A stretch of DNA of 64,000 bases from Crambe crambe (Eukaryota; Porifera; Demospongiae; Poecilosclerida; Crambeidae), in NCBI GenBank assembly GCA_963924555.1, contig OZ004589.1, positions 7,378,001-7,442,000 of the forward strand. The letters run 5' to 3'. A model generated the notes under the pieces. The model had not been told where the DNA came from and made no database searches. It was given only the letters and a program-made list of their open reading frames with translations. The translations under genes and the position numbers were made by a program. Numbering within the stretch: position 1 is the stretch's first letter; each line of letters begins with the position of its first letter. Shown in pieces: positions 60,896 to 64,000 of the stretch.

Positions 60896-63792
60896 ATGTC
60901 GTCTTCGAACGAGAAAAGCTCAGTGAGGGTCTTGGAGTTAGTACCCAAGGGGAATTTCGACTCCAGCCTCTTCAAATTAAAGACAGGTAATGTCGGAGCG
61001 CTTACTGGTTCACCTGTCAGTACTGCTTGGATTTCAGCTACATATCAATTTTCATAACAATACCTTATTTATTGTTTGCAGGAGGGGTGCTAAAGTTCAC
61101 AGTGGCTCCTGTCCTTTATCCCTATGCCATACACCTTTTCACGGATTATCCAGCTCCAGGCAGCCTCTACAAACGAGGGAAAATGAGGGAGCTTGATTGG
61201 AAATTCTCTGCAGGACAGGCCATGTGGGATCCGGATCGCTATGTCAAGATTGAGCTGGAATATGCCGGGCCATACCAATTCTATTACACCAAGGGGAACG
61301 AGAAGACGGAGAAGGAAGGAAGCGGGTATTTCATTGTGGAGCCCGAGTTGGGTTATAGTCCTGAGGGGATATGTTGTCAGACTTACATCACGAAGCTGCT
61401 GGGTCCATTTCAGGAATGGAAGGACAGAATAAAAGTTGCCAAAGAGTCGAATTACAACATGATCCATTTTACTCCCATCCAGCAGTTGGGAAGCTCGAGA
61501 AGTGCCTATTCCATCTCCAACCACCTTCGTATGGACTCTGCCTATTTCCAATCAGGCCACACTCCCTCTGAATTCAATGCTAGCTATAGTGATTGTACGG
61601 GGAACACGAAGCAGCTTAAAATTGATTCGTCGTATATGAAGATGCATGATTTGGTGAAATCTATCAACAGGGAATGGGGGTTATTGAGTATAGTGGATGT
61701 GGTATGGAACCACACAGCTTTCGATACTCCCTGGTTGATGCAGCACCCTGAAGTCGGGTACAATCTTGTCAACTCCTCTCATTTGCGTCCTGCATACGCT
61801 CTGGACACAACCCTGGCTCTTTTCTCCCGCGAGATCGCCGAAGGGAAGTGGGAACATGTTGGTATTCGTCCCGAGATTGAGCACAGTGGTGACGTACACA
61901 ATATCTGCTCTCGATTGCTAGACACAGTTCTGCCTCAGGCCAGGCTGTGGGAATTCTCTTGCGTGGATGTGGAGGTATTGGTGGAGGAGTTCAGGTCGGC
62001 CGTGTACCGCCTGAACGGAGGAAACCACCCCCGTCCTGAGGGCAAGAGGCTCTTCATCGTGCAAGACCAGCATTATCGACGCCTCAAGTCCACCTTTGAC
62101 CTTGACCTGGCATTGGAGCTGTTCAATATTGATTGGTGAGAAGCATATATACAGTTTCAGGCACTGCAGTTTTAAGGTTGTAGTATTGTTATGTAGATTC
62201 CTCCTGCAGCTGCTAAATCTTTTAAATGTCTTATTTTCAGGCCGGGACTGGTGTGTTTTGAGGAACGTATTGAGCGTTGTTGCCAAGACCTTCGGGAGGA
62301 GCTACGGAGGTTGAATGCAGAAGTACAGGACAGAGTGATGGGACAACTGCATCGAGCCGTCAACAACCTTGCAGCTAATATCCGCTACCAGTTCCTAGAA
62401 CACCATGGCCCTAGGAGGAAGAAAGTCACGGTGGATGACCCTCTCTTTCCAAGGTACCATGTTATTAAGGGCTTGTTGGGGTGGACAGGATGGTGGTAGT
62501 CTTACGAGTGCTGGCTTGTCTTACAGAGTGGTCAGTTGCAGCCATAAAGGGGGGGAAGCGAGGTTAGAGTGTGTCTGTCCAAAGTTACAGTTGATACTGT
62601 ATCTGAGTCTGAGACTAAGAAATACCACCATATCACAATTTTTCTGAGAACTTAAAATCAGGTTTCTTTTTCTAGTCACTTACAGCTTGAAAAATGTAAT
62701 TTCTTTTGCTAGTCACTTCATAGTTATCTTTTGCTAGGTACTTTTTTGTTATTGGTGGAGGCAATGATCTTGTTTGGAATGAAATGGAGACACAGAGAGG
62801 CCAGTATGTGCTTGCTCACAACGGTTGGGTCATGGATGCTGACCCTTTAGTCAACTTTGCAGCTGAGGGCACTAAAGTGAGTGATGGAGTTGGCATTTTA
62901 GTGGGCAACCCAATGCCCTGAATGAATGGGTGTGGGCGGGGTTGATCTTAGTAGCTGCCACTCCCCTTCATGATATTCGTCTCGGTGTGCAGGTTTATTT
63001 CCAGCGTGAGCTGATAGTGTGGGGGGACTCGATCAAACTTCGTTACGGGGATGGTCCCGCAGACTCTCCCTGGCTGTGGCAGTACATGAAACAGTACACT
63101 CAGATCATGGCCTATCTCTTTGATGGGTTCCGCATTGACAACTGCCACAACACACCCATCAATGTAGCCGAGGATCTATTGGATGCTGCACGTGAAGTCA
63201 ACCCCAACCTCTACCTTGTGGCCGAGCTCTTCACCTCCTCAGAGGGTCGAGATAACTATTACGTTAACAGGCTCGGAATCAATTCACTCATCAGAGGTAT
63301 TAAAATTTGTTCCCCCCACTCCACTCCCTACCCACCCATATCTACCATCTTTCCTATAGAGGCAATGTTTGCCTCCTATCCTCGTGAACTTGGACGACTG
63401 GTGTTCAAATATGGGGGGAAACCAGTGGCCAGTTTCTTGCCCCCGTCCATCAATGCTGTCCTAAAACCCACCACCACCAATGCCCTCTTTATGGATGCCA
63501 CCCATGACAACGACCCTGGACACATCCAGGTAAGTCTTGGGAGGGAGTATGGTGCCGAAAACTAATATCAAACGTATCCCTCTCCCCATGGGATGACTGG
63601 TTTGAAGGGCTGACTAATCCTCAATGGCCACACATATCTATTGATCAGGACATGTGTTTATGACTTGACATTGTTTTTTTTTGCATATAGTCTCGCTCGG
63701 TGTATGATGCTCTCCCCAACACTGCCCTCATGGCCATTGCCTCTTGTGCCAGTGGTGGCTGTAGAGGCTATGACGAACTCGTACCACACATG
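60896..63792 (+). CDS. AGL: Glycogen debranching enzyme, 3' end outside window
   Basis: Exons so far: 60896-60986, 61082-62135, 62241-62453, 62738-62876, 62993-63296, 63360-63529 and 63691-63792, about 690 codons of a protein usually near 1500 aa. The 1.05-kb exon 2 covers the N-terminal domain and the start of the GH13 glucanotransferase ([19 protein letters not shown]). [13 protein letters not shown] carries the catalytic nucleophile Asp, [11 protein letters not shown] carries the acid/base Glu, and MDATHDND carries the transition-state Asp. The glucosidase (GH133) half lies beyond the window. The enzyme moves maltotriose from limit dextrin branches and then removes the branch glucose, in the cytosol. 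Confidence 0.97.
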
Positions 63793-64000
63793 GTATGTTC
63801 ATAGTAGTAGAAACTGCAGGGAAGCTTAATAATATTATTATAAGAAACTGTAGGAGGGCTAATAATTTATATTGTTGGGAGTTGTAAATGTGTATAATTC
63901 TACATGATGGTATTAGTGGTTGTATTAGGGTCTGTTAGTGGTAATAATGTTATGATGTTAGTAGTTTGAATTAGTGTGTTACTTGACTGTGTTTTAGATT

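Noticed and set aside
62640..62740. Extra small exon in the AGL intron with three TTTTGCTAG-like acceptors
   Set aside because: Only the last acceptor (62737) keeps frame into [15 protein letters not shown]. The others look like local duplications of the splice tract.

Overview
This is eukaryotic, intron-rich, gene-dense DNA. Most introns are 50-100 bp with GT..AG ends, and about 24 protein genes fill 64 kb. The gene set is animal: an mGluR-like class C receptor, an ADAMTS protease, POMGNT1, NIPSNAP, HOOK, TMEM59 and CENP-C. Proteins are close to human orthologues in length (RAD54L-like 754 aa, TMEM59-like 325 aa), while introns and spacers are very compact. I infer a non-bilaterian metazoan, most likely a demosponge. 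That placement rests on gene architecture only and is not proven.

Layout: <1-2995 (+) 3' part of an mGluR-like receptor. 3583-9067 (-) two tandem CYP4-like cytochromes P450 with identical 11-exon structures. 9229-13470 (+) EXOSC10. 13710-20432 (-) a complete ADAMTS-like metalloprotease. 20575-22326 (-) an NDUFA11/Tim17-family-like protein. 22407-26801 (-) CENP-C. 26894-27632 (+) ATP synthase delta. 27723-28362 (-) MED31. 28436-29829 (+) NIPSNAP. 30022-30666 (-) ATG10. 30849-31153 (-) RPS28. 31291-32703 (-) TMEM59-like. 32859-36776 (+) HOOK. 37275-38867 (-) a four-finger U1-type zinc-finger protein of unknown role. 39117-44276 (+) RAD54L. 45545-47021 (-) a PP2C-like protein. 47250-50569 (+) POMGNT1. 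50823-53487 (-) DEPDC1. 53659-57801 (+) an OSBPL9-type sterol/lipid transfer protein. 58081-58395 (-) Asterix/WDR83OS. 58493-59107 (+) NDUFB7. 59290-60664 (-) YJU2B/CCDC130. 60896->63792 (+) glycogen debranching enzyme, running off the window.

Most genes are housekeeping: RNA decay and splicing, OXPHOS, Mediator, ribosome, centromere and recombination, autophagy and ER biogenesis. Nine neighbouring pairs are head-to-head with 70-250 bp between start codons, so shared bidirectional promoters dominate the architecture. Several of these spacers carry NRF1-like GCGCATGC cores. I see no operon, CRISPR array, tRNA or rRNA, and no exotic new system. The best leads are: a strongly over-represented intronic octamer (TCATGTGA/TCACATGA); start-codon-only first coding exons in two genes; a cluster of GC-AG introns; gene-conversion-like mosaicism in the P450 pair; a small TA-flanked MITE family; a repeat-rich CENP-C; and an uncharacterised four-finger U1-type zinc-finger gene. 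All gene models were spliced by eye, but most spliced lengths were checked for frame closure.
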